A DNA stretch of 64,000 nt from Methanogranum sp963676045. Its GTDB lineage: Archaea; Thermoplasmatota; Thermoplasmata; Methanomassiliicoccales; Methanomethylophilaceae. Of this stretch, positions 36,004 through 45,600 are shown one piece after another; positions within the stretch are counted from its first letter, which is position 1; each line of letters begins with the position of its first letter. A model generated the notes under the pieces. It saw nothing but the letters and a program-made list of their open reading frames with translations, had not been told where the DNA came from and searched no databases. The DNA is taken from NCBI GenBank assembly GCA_963676045.1, contig OY780938.1:124001-188000 (forward strand). Reading direction: 5' to 3'. The position numbers and the translations under genes are program-made.

Positions 36004-36233
36004 AGGCAGTATTGGAGGTCAAGGGGATATGTTGTCCGAATTGCGCATCCAAACTGGAGGATAGGCTGAAGAAGATAAAGGGATGCGATGGGGCGACATA
36101 TGCCTTCATGACCCAAAGGATAACCCTGGAGATCAATGAGGATAGCATTGATCGCACGGTCTCAGAGGCCATTCGTGTCATAAACAAGTATGAGCCCAAG
36201 GCGGAAGTGACATTGAAGAAGGTCGTTCCATGA
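36000..36233 (+). CDS. Free-standing heavy-metal-associated (HMA) domain protein
   Basis: A 77-residue ferredoxin-like HMA domain with the metal motif GICCPNCASKLEDRL (CxxC plus an extra Cys). It hands metal to, or controls, P1B-type ATPases. It overlaps the ArsR stop by ATGA and the ATPase start by ATGA. The ATPase lacks its own N-terminal HMA, so this gene supplies it in trans. The open frame extends to 35919, but the coupled ATG is preferred. Confidence 0.85.
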   Translation: MKAVLEVKGICCPNCASKLEDRLKKIKGCDGATYAFMTQRITLEINEDSIDRTVSEAIRVINKYEPKAEVTLKKVVP

Positions 36234-38137
36234 GGTTCAGTTGGGATATCGCGAAGGTTGTCATCGCCTCATCGATCTTCGCGGTCGGCTTATTTCTCTA
36301 TCTTGTAGTGGGGGTCGATAAGGATGTGCAACTTCTCGTATTCGGAGCAGCATATGTGATATGCATATACAAGGTGGTGATGGAATGCATAGGCAACATA
36401 CGTCGCGGGGAGATCTTCGATGAGAATCTGTTGACCCTCATAGCGACATTGGGTGCATTTGCCATCGGAGAATATCCCGAAGGTCTTGCCGTCGTTTTGT
36501 TTTTCACCATAGGCGAATTGTTCGAAGAATTTGCCGTGGATAGGTCCAGGCGTTCGATCTCAGCTTTATTGGACATTGTGCCTGAGAGTGCCAACGTCCT
36601 AAGGGATGGCAACATAGTGGAAGTGGATCCAGAAGAAGTGTCGGTAGGTGAGCTCATTGTGATAAAACCAGGTGAGAAGATACCTTTGGACTGCACTATC
36701 GTGGATGGCTCGACATCAGTGGATACCAAGGCCTTGACAGGAGAGTCCATGCCACGCGATGTGGATGCGGGGGACGACGTCCTCAGTGGGTTCATCAATC
36801 TATCATCTAAGGTGACCGCCAAAGTGACCAAGGTTTACAACGATTCTACAGTGGCCCGTATCATGGGGCTCATCGAGGATTCAGCATCGAGGAAGGCGAG
36901 GTCTGAAAAATTCATAACGGTCTTCGCAAGATATTACACGCCTGCCGTATGTCTAATGGCGTTCCTTGTCGCCGCCATACCGATATTCGTATTCGGATCG
37001 GACGTCGATACATGGGTGTATCGTGCCTTGACGTTGCTGGTGGTATCATGTCCATGTGCGCTCGTGCTATCTGTGCCCATGGGTTTCTTCTGTGGTATCG
37101 GCTGCGCGTCCAAATTCGGGATATTGGTCAAGGGCGGCAACTATCTAGAGATGCTTGCCAAGGTCGATACGGTCGTATTCGACAAGACAGGGACATTGAC
37201 CAAGGGCTCATTCTCCGTTAGCAACATACATCCCAACAATATGTCGGAGGACGAACTCCTAGAGCTTGCCGCGGAAGCGGAGTTCTACTCGGACCATCCC
37301 ATATCGTTGAGCATTAAGGAAAGGAACGGTAAGGAGATAGACCCCTCTGTCGTGGGCGCATCCAAGGTCATACCAGGTAAGGGGGTCGTGACAGAGGTGA
37401 GGGATTCGACGATCCACATAGGCAACTCGAAGCTTATGAGCGGGATAGGCCAGATGCCGATAGAGGGTTGCTGCAAGGGCACAAAGGTGCATGTGGCATC
37501 CGATGATGGATATCTCGGGCATATCGCTGTTTCGGATACTGCCAAGGACGATTCCGAATGGACGATTTCCAATCTGAGGCGCATGGGGGTCAACACGGTG
37601 ATGTTGACAGGCGACAACAAGGAGGTCGCCGATGACATGGCAAACAAATTGGGATTGGATTCCGTCCATTCCGAGTTATTGCCTGAGGATAAGTTGAAAA
37701 TATTGGAGGAAATAATGTCTGGCTCCAAGGGAAGTACGATATTCGTAGGGGATGGCATAAACGATGCGCCATCGCTTGCCAGATCGGATGTGGGGATAGC
37801 GATGGGAGGTGCAGGGTCTGATGCGGCTATCGAGGCCGCTGACGTCGTTCTGCTGAACGATGCGCCGTCCAATGTGGTCACTGTGATCAAGATATCCAAA
37901 CGTACCATGCGGATAGTCCATGAGAATATAGCGTTCGCATTGGGGGTCAAGGCCATCATAATAGTATTGGCGGCGGCGGGGATCGTAGGTATGTATGCAG
38001 CGATATTCGGCGATGTGGGGGTCTCGATAATCGCGATACTGAATGCGATGAGATGCCTGAGGTCCAGGGGAATGGGCCCCGATGATACCTTATCCTTGAA
38101 AGAAGAAGATATCAATACTCGTAGGTCCCTTACATAA
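36230..38137 (+). CDS. P1B-type heavy-metal efflux ATPase (Zn/Cd/Pb class)
   Basis: This 635-residue protein has all P-type landmarks: TGESMP in the actuator domain, the CPC metal motif in SCPCALVLSVP, the phosphorylation site DKTGTLTKG and GDGINDAPSLARSDVGIAMG. Eight membrane helices can be seen. CPC with the downstream helix content fits ZntA/CadA-type exporters, and the SmtB-type regulator agrees. There is no N-terminal HMA domain; it starts directly at a membrane helix. ATP-driven export of zinc or cadmium out of the cytoplasm is the likely function. Confidence 0.9.
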   Translation: MRFSWDIAKVVIASSIFAVGLFLYLVVGVDKDVQLLVFGAAYVICIYKVVMECIGNIRRGEIFDENLLTLIATLGAFAIGEYPEGLAVVLFFTIGELFEEFAVDRSRRSISALLDIVPESANVLRDGNIVEVDPEEVSVGELIVIKPGEKIPLDCTIVDGSTSVDTKALTGESMPRDVDAGDDVLSGFINLSSKVTAKVTKVYNDSTVARIMGLIEDSASRKARSEKFITVFARYYTPAVCLMAFLVAAIPIFVFGSDVDTWVYRALTLLVVSCPCALVLSVPMGFFCGIGCASKFGILVKGGNYLEMLAKVDTVVFDKTGTLTKGSFSVSNIHPNNMSEDELLELAAEAEFYSDHPISLSIKERNGKEIDPSVVGASKVIPGKGVVTEVRDSTIHIGNSKLMSGIGQMPIEGCCKGTKVHVASDDGYLGHIAVSDTAKDDSEWTISNLRRMGVNTVMLTGDNKEVADDMANKLGLDSVHSELLPEDKLKILEEIMSGSKGSTIFVGDGINDAPSLARSDVGIAMGGAGSDAAIEAADVVLLNDAPSNVVTVIKISKRTMRIVHENIAFALGVKAIIIVLAAAGIVGMYAAIFGDVGVSIIAILNAMRCLRSRGMGPDDTLSLKEEDINTRRSLT

Positions 38138-38140
38138 GTC

Positions 38141-39094
38141 ATGGACGAGCAGACCGCTAAAGAGCAGTGTATTCTGGCGCTCAAGTATGTCTCCGGTAAC
38201 GGTGCCCCGAGGGATCCCACATTCGCAGCGGCCTTGTTCAAGAAGATCGCAGCGGACGGTCATGCCAACGGACAGTTCGGATTGGCGGAGCTGCTGGTGA
38301 CAGGTAATGGCATACAGCAGGACATACCGCGTGCGATCGAATACTATGGGATGGCAGCGTCTCAGGAGCATCCGGCAGCGATGTTCAGATTGGCATCCAT
38401 GATGATGGAGGAAGGTCCGATGCAGGATACAGACAAGGCCTCCAACTACTTCATAAGATGCGCAGAGCTGGGGATGACGATGGCGTACATAGTAGCCGGG
38501 GACATTTATTTCTATGGGGCAGGAGGGCGTCAGGACATGTCCACAGCATTCAATTGGTACCAGCACGCCGCGATTGCAGAGGACCCGATCGCCATGTTCA
38601 AATGCGGATACATGCTGGAGAACGGCATAGGGACCAAGAAGGACGAGACGAGGGCGATCGAGATGTTCATGGGGGCCGCTTTAAGGAGGGTGCCCGAGGC
38701 CCAATTCAAGATGGCATCCTTGGCCTACGATGGTAAGATACCTGGCGGCAAAGCGGAGGCCATAAGATGGTATGAGAAATGCTCCTATCAGGGATATCCC
38801 GCGGCCACCTTCAACATGGCCACGATGTATTACGAAGGGGACGGTGTGGAGAGGGACCTCGAGAAGGCGTTCGGGCTATACAAGATCGTCGCAGAGGAGA
38901 CCGATGATGGCGATGCATATTTCATGGTCGGGAGGATGTACCTTGAAGGCCTCGGTACGGAAAGGAACGTGGAATCAGGGTTCAATGCGATAGGTAAGGC
39001 GGCAGAGGCAGGGAATCAATCGGCCCGCCAACTGATAGAGGACCTCAGAAGGAGACAGAACACGCAGTTCATCCAGATAGACGGAACGGAGTGA
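38141..39094 (+). CDS. Sel1-repeat protein
   Basis: A 317-residue protein made almost wholly of Sel1-like repeats (about 36 residues each; for example AMFRLASMMMEEG and AMFKCGYMLENGIG). These helical solenoids serve as protein-binding scaffolds. There is no signal peptide. It follows the efflux ATPase by three bases and may be co-transcribed. It is one of six Sel1 genes in 15 kb. Its end overlaps the HAD gene tail to tail by 26 bases. Confidence 0.85.
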   Translation: MDEQTAKEQCILALKYVSGNGAPRDPTFAAALFKKIAADGHANGQFGLAELLVTGNGIQQDIPRAIEYYGMAASQEHPAAMFRLASMMMEEGPMQDTDKASNYFIRCAELGMTMAYIVAGDIYFYGAGGRQDMSTAFNWYQHAAIAEDPIAMFKCGYMLENGIGTKKDETRAIEMFMGAALRRVPEAQFKMASLAYDGKIPGGKAEAIRWYEKCSYQGYPAATFNMATMYYEGDGVERDLEKAFGLYKIVAEETDDGDAYFMVGRMYLEGLGTERNVESGFNAIGKAAEAGNQSARQLIEDLRRRQNTQFIQIDGTE

Positions 39095-39710
39095 GCATCT
39101 CCTCCAAGTCACTTATGGTGTAAGTCGGTTCGCATTGAACCTCTCTGGATTTTCTATTCAGGAATACCGTGTCGATGCCAGCTCTGCGTCCCGCTTTGAT
39201 GTCACTTGCAGAATCGCCCACCATGACAGCGGCCGAAGTGTCTGAACCCAATTCCTTCAAGCACAACATTATCGGCTGGGGGTCAGGTTTCCCGTTTGCG
39301 CATCTGTCGAAACCGACAACCGATCCGAAGCAGTCAGCGATGTTCAATCTTTCGAATATTCCCTCGATATGGGATGTCAGGGAGTTCGAGACCACTCCCA
39401 ATCTCTTACCTTTGTCCATAAGTTCCGATATGCATATTTTCGCATCGGGGAACATCTCAACCGAATCGGTGTAGCATTTATCATAGGTGGTGATCACGAT
39501 ACTGAAGAAGTCCCTGAATTTGCATGGGCAGTTCGGTACATACCTTTCGAATGTTTCTCTCAGAGGTGTGCTGATGTATTCGTCATATCTCTCGTGATCG
39601 TAAGGGATGTTGAATTCTTTGAAACCAGCGCGTAAAGCTATCTCCAATCCGTGACTCGAATCCACGAGGGTGTTATCGAGATCGAAAAGATACGTATCGT
39701 ACTCTTTCAC
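39069..39710 (-). CDS. HAD-family phosphatase (phosphoglycolate-phosphatase-like)
   Basis: A 213-residue HAD hydrolase: nucleophile motif LFDLDNTLVDSS, motif II VVSNS, a lysine in ANGKPDPQP and motif IV GDSASDIKAG. The cap domain lies between motifs I and II. It resembles Gph-type phosphatases, but the substrate is unknown. An ATG at 39794 would give 241 residues; it lies too close to the shared TATA-like element, so the GTG at 39710 is preferred. This start is uncertain. Confidence 0.8.
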   Translation of the reverse strand: MKEYDTYLFDLDNTLVDSSHGLEIALRAGFKEFNIPYDHERYDEYISTPLRETFERYVPNCPCKFRDFFSIVITTYDKCYTDSVEMFPDAKICISELMDKGKRLGVVSNSLTSHIEGIFERLNIADCFGSVVGFDRCANGKPDPQPIMLCLKELGSDTSAAVMVGDSASDIKAGRRAGIDTVFLNRKSREVQCEPTYTISDLEEMLTPFRLSG

Positions 39711-39798
39711 GATCGTGTAAGGCCCCGGATGTTTATTGTTGTTGCTATCACGTTGTTCTATCCGTTCGATATAATGATATTTCTGTCTGTGCATATAT

Positions 39799-39813
39799 GA
39801 TTTAATAAATCAC
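39799..39813. promoter_or_regulatory. Shared divergent promoter element
   Basis: TGATTTAATAAATCA is a 15-bp palindrome that can serve as a TATA box in both directions, between the HAD gene and formate-tetrahydrofolate ligase. Confidence 0.45.
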
Positions 39814-39841
39814 ATCTAATAAGGAGAATCAGAGGACCATC

Positions 39842-41515
39842 ATGAATGACATCGAGATTGCCGAAAAGGCAAAGGTGAAGCACATCACAGAGGTCGCAGC
39901 GGACATCGGGCTCGCTCCAGATGATATAGAGCAGTATGGGAAGTATATTGCAAAGGTACCGCTGGATGTCATAGACAGGTATAGGGGCAATCATAATGGG
40001 AAATTGATAATGGTGACCGCGGTGACGCCAACGCCTGCTGGCGAAGGGAAGACGGTCACAACGATCGGACTGATACAAGGTCTGGCCTGTATCAATAAAA
40101 AGGTCATCGGCGCATTGAGGGAACCATCCGTAGGGCCAACATTCGGAGTGAAGGGCGGAGCCACAGGCGGAGGTCATTCGCAGGTCTATCCCATGTGGGA
40201 CATAGACCTGCATTTCACAGGGGACATACATGCCGTGGGGTCCGCCAATAATCTGTTGTCTGCCATCTTGGAGAATGAGCTGGTAAGGGAGAATCCCCTC
40301 GGAATCGATCCATCCCGCATTGTCCTGAAGAAGACCATGGACATGAATTGCAGGGAACTTAGGAACATCGTGGTAGGATTGGGTGACAGCAGGGTAACTG
40401 GAGGTGTGACCCATCAAGGAGGGTTCCTAATAACCTCTGCATCCGAGATATCCGCCATATTGGCATTGGCCACAGGTTATGAGGACCTCAGGTCGAGGCT
40501 TGAGAGGATGGTAGTGGCATACACATACTCGGGTTCCATTGTCACAGTGAAGGACCTCGGATGCGTCGGAGCCATGATGGTGCTTCTGAAGGATGCCATC
40601 AAGCCGAATCTCGTTCAGACATTGGAAGGTCAACCTGTCTTCGTTCATGGTTTTCCATTCGCCAACATCGCGCATGGTACGAACAGCGTTATCGCTACCG
40701 ATACCGCACTGAAGTTAGCAGACTATGTGGTGACAGAGGTAGGTTTCGCTGCAGATCTGGGAGGAGAGAAGTTCATAGATGTGGTCTGCAGGCAATCAGG
40801 ATTCTCACCGGATTGTGCGGTCATCGTAGCATCAGTGCGTGCTTTGATGATGCACGGCGGAGCAGATGTCAAGATGGCGGAGACACTTACCAGAGAGGCT
40901 TTGATAAGGGGATTATCAAATCTGGATAAGCATATCGAGAACATAAGGTCGTTCGGCATACCTATCGTGGTGTCGATAAATCATTTCCAGTCAGACGATC
41001 CTGGGGACATACAGATGCTCAAAGAGCATTGCTCCGGCCTGGGTGTCGAATGTGTGACCTCCGATGCCTTCATGAGAGGAGGCCAGGGAGCGGTGGAATT
41101 GGCAACCAAAGTGGTCGAGCTCATCGACAAGGGAGAGAAAAGATTCAGATTCCTATATGATCTGAACATACCGATAAAGGCCAAGATCGAGAAGATCGCA
41201 AGGGAGATATACGGTGCAGATGGAGTGGAGTACAGCCCGATGGCCTTGGTGACGATAAAGGACCTCGAATCGAAAGGATTCGGCGGTCTTCCCGTTTGCA
41301 TAGCCAAGACACAATACTCCCTTTCTGATAGGTCGGAGCTAAAAGGCGCGCCGAAGGGATGGATGCTGAATGTAAGGGAAGTATCGCTATCTGCTGGAGC
41401 GGGATTCATCATCCCCATATGCGGTTCAATGATGTTGATGCCCGGGCTTGGAAAGGAACCTGCTGCCATGAGAATGGACCTTACAGCGGACGGGAAGGTC
41501 ATAGGTCTGAGATGA
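39842..41515 (+). CDS. fhs: Formate-tetrahydrofolate ligase
   Basis: This full-length 557-residue protein carries the ATP site TPAGEGKTVTTIGL (about 61-74), EPSVGPTFGVKGGATGGG and the C-terminal GAGFIIPICGSMMLMPG. It makes 10-formyl-tetrahydrofolate from formate, ATP and folate, feeding purine and other one-carbon synthesis. The enzyme is common in bacteria and patchy in archaea, and fits a methanogen that uses folate for biosynthesis. GAGGACC lies just before the ATG. Its 3' end overlaps the next convergent gene. Confidence 0.97.
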   Translation: MNDIEIAEKAKVKHITEVAADIGLAPDDIEQYGKYIAKVPLDVIDRYRGNHNGKLIMVTAVTPTPAGEGKTVTTIGLIQGLACINKKVIGALREPSVGPTFGVKGGATGGGHSQVYPMWDIDLHFTGDIHAVGSANNLLSAILENELVRENPLGIDPSRIVLKKTMDMNCRELRNIVVGLGDSRVTGGVTHQGGFLITSASEISAILALATGYEDLRSRLERMVVAYTYSGSIVTVKDLGCVGAMMVLLKDAIKPNLVQTLEGQPVFVHGFPFANIAHGTNSVIATDTALKLADYVVTEVGFAADLGGEKFIDVVCRQSGFSPDCAVIVASVRALMMHGGADVKMAETLTREALIRGLSNLDKHIENIRSFGIPIVVSINHFQSDDPGDIQMLKEHCSGLGVECVTSDAFMRGGQGAVELATKVVELIDKGEKRFRFLYDLNIPIKAKIEKIAREIYGADGVEYSPMALVTIKDLESKGFGGLPVCIAKTQYSLSDRSELKGAPKGWMLNVREVSLSAGAGFIIPICGSMMLMPGLGKEPAAMRMDLTADGKVIGLR

Positions 41516-42200
41516 CTTTGTTCTCTTTCGCCATGTCGTACCAACGGGCAGCCTCTTCCTTGTCCACAGGGACACCGTCCCCGGTGTTGAACATATTGCC
41601 TATGAGGATCTGTGCCCCTTTATGGCCGTTCAATGCGGCGGACATAAGCCAATCGAGTGCTTGTTCTGTGTCTTTTTGAACACCTACGCCGGTTTTGTAT
41701 AATTGTCCCAATATGAACTGGGCTTCTGAATTCCCGCCGTTGGCAGCCATCGTGAACCATTTAGCCGATTCCTGAAGGTCCCTGCCAATATCCTCGCCGT
41801 CAAAATATATGAGTCCTAAAGAATATTGTGCTCTGGCATCGCCACTCTCTGCCGAGGGCCTGAAACATTCCATGGCCTTCTGTATGTCCTTTTCGGTGCC
41901 GTATCCTCTCACATAGATCTTCCCTAGAAAATACATGGCGCTCAAATTCTCTTGGTCCGCGGCTCTTTGGAACCAAGCCTTCGCAGCTTTGAAATCCCTT
42001 GGCACGCCCTGTCCCCTTGCATACATGAGGCCCAAGCAGAATTGAGCGTCAGGATTTCCGGAATTCGCATGGCCCGATAATACCGAGAATGCACTCTGGT
42101 AGTCACACTCAGACCTATTGCGTATGACGAACTTGGCCCACTCCAAAGGGTCCATAGTTGTAGGCGTAGGAACTACCATAATCTCCAGAATGAAGGACAT
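41499..42200 (-). CDS. Sel1-repeat protein
   Basis: A 233-residue protein with about six Sel1 repeats (DAQFCLGLMYARGQGVPRD, AQYSLGLIYFDGEDIGRD and similar), each with the GxG-P-D loop. Cytoplasmic. A TATA-like TTATAAAAAA lies about 25-33 bases upstream. It is divergent from the next Sel1 gene and overlaps the end of the folate ligase gene by 17 bases. Confidence 0.85.
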   Translation of the reverse strand: MSFILEIMVVPTPTTMDPLEWAKFVIRNRSECDYQSAFSVLSGHANSGNPDAQFCLGLMYARGQGVPRDFKAAKAWFQRAADQENLSAMYFLGKIYVRGYGTEKDIQKAMECFRPSAESGDARAQYSLGLIYFDGEDIGRDLQESAKWFTMAANGGNSEAQFILGQLYKTGVGVQKDTEQALDWLMSAALNGHKGAQILIGNMFNTGDGVPVDKEEAARWYDMAKENKVISDL

Positions 42201-42280
42201 GGTAATAACGTTTGTCGTTTTTCTTTTTTATAACGGATCGAATGAAAGTGATAAATACCATGCTTTATTGTTTTATGATC

Positions 42281-43759
42281 ATGAGTTCACAGTCAATAGT
42301 CAGTGAGAACGATCCATGTTCCGCTGCACTTTCTCTCATGGATGTTGGTCACAAGGATCATGATATGGGGAAAGCACTATCGGCGATAAGGTCGCTGGCT
42401 TCCGATGGCAATGATCAAGCACAATATCTCTATGGTCTCTTCCTATACACAGGCACGCTTGTTGAAGAGGATAGGAAAGCAGCGATGGAGATGTTCAGGT
42501 CATCTGCGGCAAATGGCAATCAATGCGCCATATCGACCCTCCGCGAGTACGATTCGTCAGTAGGAGGGCAGGCTTTCACAGATCTTATAATTTTGAAATT
42601 CAAAGCTGAACAAAGGGACACAGATTCCTGTTCCAAGCTTTTTGAGATCTACGAGAACGGTAAACCTCCGGTCAAGAAAGATCATAAAATGGCCGTGAAA
42701 TACGGTGTCACTTGTGCAGAAGCGGGCGATGTGGGATATATGACCACGATCGGCTCGATGTATCTCACAGGCAAGGGAGTGTCCAAAGATAAGGACAAGG
42801 CCCTATATTGGTTGAAAAAAGCTGCAGACCTGGGTAGCGGGGCGGCCATGTACAGGATCGGGAACATGTACGAAGAGGGTCTTTGTTACACCGAGTCCGA
42901 TCTCAAAGAGGCCGCCAAATGGTACACGTTCGCCGCTAATCAAGGAAACATGGATGGGCAATATTCTTTGGCAGCATTCTGCTGCGTACAAAAGAGCAAA
43001 TATTACGATCTGAAGAGAGCAGCGGAATTATTCAGGGCCGCAGCGGATCAGGGTCATGTTGAAGCCGCCCATCAGACCGGAATGATATACGCATTCGGGG
43101 AAGGCGTAAAAAGAGATGTCGATGTCGCAATAAGGTATCTGGAACTAGCTTGTGAAAAGGGGAACAGCCAGGCGATGGTGGAATACGCTAACATGCGTTT
43201 CGAAGGGCAGGCTCTTCCAAAGGATGTGGATATCGCGGCAAAATGGTTCGAGGCAGCTGCAAATCTCTACGATGGATATGCTCAGTATGCATTGGCGTGC
43301 ATGTACGGAAACGGTATACATTTCGATAAGAGCGATGAAATGGCTGCAAAATGGTTCAGAGAGGCGGCAGAGATGGGTGAGGTGAATTCCCAATATTGTC
43401 TGGGATGTTTCTGCTATGAAGGCAGAGGAGGCCCTAAGAATGTCAACGAGGCCGCATCATGGTTCGAGCAAGCAGCCGAACAAGGACAGCCTGCGGCAAT
43501 GTCATTCCTCGGGATGATGAAGGTAAGTGGAAAGGAAACGCCACAGGACATCGAAGCAGGTCTTGCAATGTTGCGTGAGGCCGCCGAGACACATGAATAC
43601 TTTGAAGCACAATACTATCTAGGCAAGATATATTTGGATGGGAAGTACGTCACAAAGAATGTACCATTGGCAAAGAAATATCTTGCTTTGGCCGCAAAAC
43701 AGGGAGACCCTGATGCGGCAGCGTTGATAAACAAGATCAAGGTAGAGAAGATACACTAA
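42281..43759 (+). CDS. Large Sel1-repeat protein
   Basis: A 492-residue solenoid of about twelve Sel1 repeats (for example GYMTTIGSMYLTGKGVSKD, AQYYLGKIYLDGKYVTKN). The frame opens at 42212, but a TATA-like element near 42250-42258 places the transcript start near the ATG at 42281, which I use; an ATG two codons earlier is possible. It begins an operon of three Sel1 genes. Partner proteins are unknown. Confidence 0.85.
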   Translation: MSSQSIVSENDPCSAALSLMDVGHKDHDMGKALSAIRSLASDGNDQAQYLYGLFLYTGTLVEEDRKAAMEMFRSSAANGNQCAISTLREYDSSVGGQAFTDLIILKFKAEQRDTDSCSKLFEIYENGKPPVKKDHKMAVKYGVTCAEAGDVGYMTTIGSMYLTGKGVSKDKDKALYWLKKAADLGSGAAMYRIGNMYEEGLCYTESDLKEAAKWYTFAANQGNMDGQYSLAAFCCVQKSKYYDLKRAAELFRAAADQGHVEAAHQTGMIYAFGEGVKRDVDVAIRYLELACEKGNSQAMVEYANMRFEGQALPKDVDIAAKWFEAAANLYDGYAQYALACMYGNGIHFDKSDEMAAKWFREAAEMGEVNSQYCLGCFCYEGRGGPKNVNEAASWFEQAAEQGQPAAMSFLGMMKVSGKETPQDIEAGLAMLREAAETHEYFEAQYYLGKIYLDGKYVTKNVPLAKKYLALAAKQGDPDAAALINKIKVEKIH

Positions 43760-43768
43760 GGAGAGGAC

Positions 43769-44872
43769 ATGGTCAGGGACGACGCGATATTCCACGATGC
43801 AGAAATTGGAAACCCATATGCTGGTCTAGGTGTTGCCTACATGTACCATCATGGCAAAGATGTCGAACAGAACAATGAGCTGGCCATGGATTGGTATATG
43901 AGGGCCGCGGAGAATGGCTGTTCAAGGGCAAAATGGGAACTTGCGAAGGCATTCCGCGATGGAACGATCGTACAAGCCGACGTCCAATATTATATTTATT
44001 ATATCAAGAAGGCAGCAAGTGCAGGTATACCGGAGGCCAGGTTGGAATTGGCGCTTTTGAATCTCGACGGTGTCACAATGCCAAAGAACCCTCATGTGGC
44101 ATTCAACTGGATGCGTTTGGCAGCCGATCAGAATCTACCAATGGCCGAATTCCTCCTTGGATACATGTACGGTCAGGGGATCGGTACCGAAATGGACAAG
44201 GCGGAGGAAGAATTGCTGTATTCCAAGGTAGGCATACACGGAAACGCGGACCTCTTCTATTGGATCGGCAGGAACTACGAGTACGGTCTGATCGGGGTCA
44301 AGAGAGACCTCTTCGAAGCTGGAAGATGGTACAAGTATGGTGCGGACATGGGGCACGAGGCTTGCTATATCTCATGGCAGTCTGTACTGGATGTGTTGAA
44401 CGAAGGGGAAGAGGAATCCCTCCAGGACAGGGAGTTCAGACTATCACATACAGAGGCGGCGAAGGAAAGGACAAGAAGGGATACGGCATTGGCCTATGCG
44501 GATAGTTGTTTGGATAGCGATCAGTATGATGAAGCCATTGATAACTATAAGGAGGCCGCAGAGCTTGGAGACCCCATCGCAATGTACACTCTGGCATTGA
44601 TATATCATGATGGGTACATCCTAAAAAGAAGCGATAGCATATCATTGGATTATATGAAGAAGGCCTCGATGGCAGGTTCAGATGATGCGCAGTTCATAAT
44701 GGGCACATTGTACGAGAGAGGAAGAGGCGTGCCAAAGGACATCAATGAGGCGATATACTATTTCACCATGGCCGCAGCACACGGTTATCTCCCAGCGTAC
44801 TACAGGTTATCAAAATATATGGATCATCCTGAAATATATGTAAGGAACACGATGCCAGTAGTCATAAGGTAA
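43769..44872 (+). CDS. Sel1-repeat protein
   Basis: A 367-residue protein of Sel1 repeats (AGLGVAYMYHHGKDVEQN, AQFIMGTLYERGRGVPKD) broken by a charged stretch at about 210-235 (EEESLQDREFRLSHTEAAKE). AAGGAGAGG precedes the ATG nine bases after the upstream Sel1 gene. The repeats lie on both sides of the charged insert, so it may be two solenoids on one chain. Confidence 0.85.
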   Translation: MVRDDAIFHDAEIGNPYAGLGVAYMYHHGKDVEQNNELAMDWYMRAAENGCSRAKWELAKAFRDGTIVQADVQYYIYYIKKAASAGIPEARLELALLNLDGVTMPKNPHVAFNWMRLAADQNLPMAEFLLGYMYGQGIGTEMDKAEEELLYSKVGIHGNADLFYWIGRNYEYGLIGVKRDLFEAGRWYKYGADMGHEACYISWQSVLDVLNEGEEESLQDREFRLSHTEAAKERTRRDTALAYADSCLDSDQYDEAIDNYKEAAELGDPIAMYTLALIYHDGYILKRSDSISLDYMKKASMAGSDDAQFIMGTLYERGRGVPKDINEAIYYFTMAAAHGYLPAYYRLSKYMDHPEIYVRNTMPVVIR

Positions 44873-44877
44873 TTCAA

Positions 44878-45600
44878 ATGGCCTTCAAGGATGTTCTGGA
44901 AGCCGCATCAGGCGGAGATACGCATGCACAGAATGCTTTGGGCTACATGTATTTCCAAGGCAATGGCGTAGAGAAGGATCATGAGAAGGCCATAGTATGG
45001 TTCGACCTATCCGCTGAGAGAGGGGATCCAGAGGGCCAGTGCAATCTAGGTTACATGTTGGCACACGGCTATGGATGCAATCAGGACCTATCAAGGGCAT
45101 TCGAACTCTATAGATCATCGGCCGAGAAAGGATACGCCAGAGCTATTTTCAACCTGGCAAACGCATATTCCGATGGATCAGGCACAGATCAGGATTGGTC
45201 TGAGGCATACCATTGGTATTCGATCGCCGCGGACCATGGCATGATGGTAGCATATTACCGCATGGGAGTGATGTTGGAAGAGGGAAGGGGCATCGAGAAG
45301 GACCTTGCGATGGCAGCGGGCATATATGAAAGATGTCAAAATGAAGGGCACGACCCATCGATGCTGCGTCTAGGCAGGATGTATTCTGAAGGCAGGGGCA
45401 TCCCCTTGGACAAAGATAAGGCATTCAAACTATTCCTCAAGGCCTCCGAGCTCGGTAATGTTGAGGCTATGTGTGAATTGGGAAAGGCCTTTATGAGCGG
45501 CCAGGGTGCCGTGAGGAGTGCTGTCAACGCTAAGAAATGGCTTTCCAAAGCATCCATCAGAGGTAATGTCGAGGCCAAAGAATTGATGAAATCCTTATGA
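44878..45600 (+). CDS. Sel1-repeat protein
   Basis: A 240-residue protein of about six Sel1 repeats (AQNALGYMYFQGNGVEKD, AYYRMGVMLEEGRGIEKD). It is the third gene of the Sel1 operon, five bases after the previous stop. It may form a complex with its two neighbours. Tail-to-tail overlap of six bases with the transporter gene. Confidence 0.85.
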   Translation: MAFKDVLEAASGGDTHAQNALGYMYFQGNGVEKDHEKAIVWFDLSAERGDPEGQCNLGYMLAHGYGCNQDLSRAFELYRSSAEKGYARAIFNLANAYSDGSGTDQDWSEAYHWYSIAADHGMMVAYYRMGVMLEEGRGIEKDLAMAAGIYERCQNEGHDPSMLRLGRMYSEGRGIPLDKDKAFKLFLKASELGNVEAMCELGKAFMSGQGAVRSAVNAKKWLSKASIRGNVEAKELMKSL

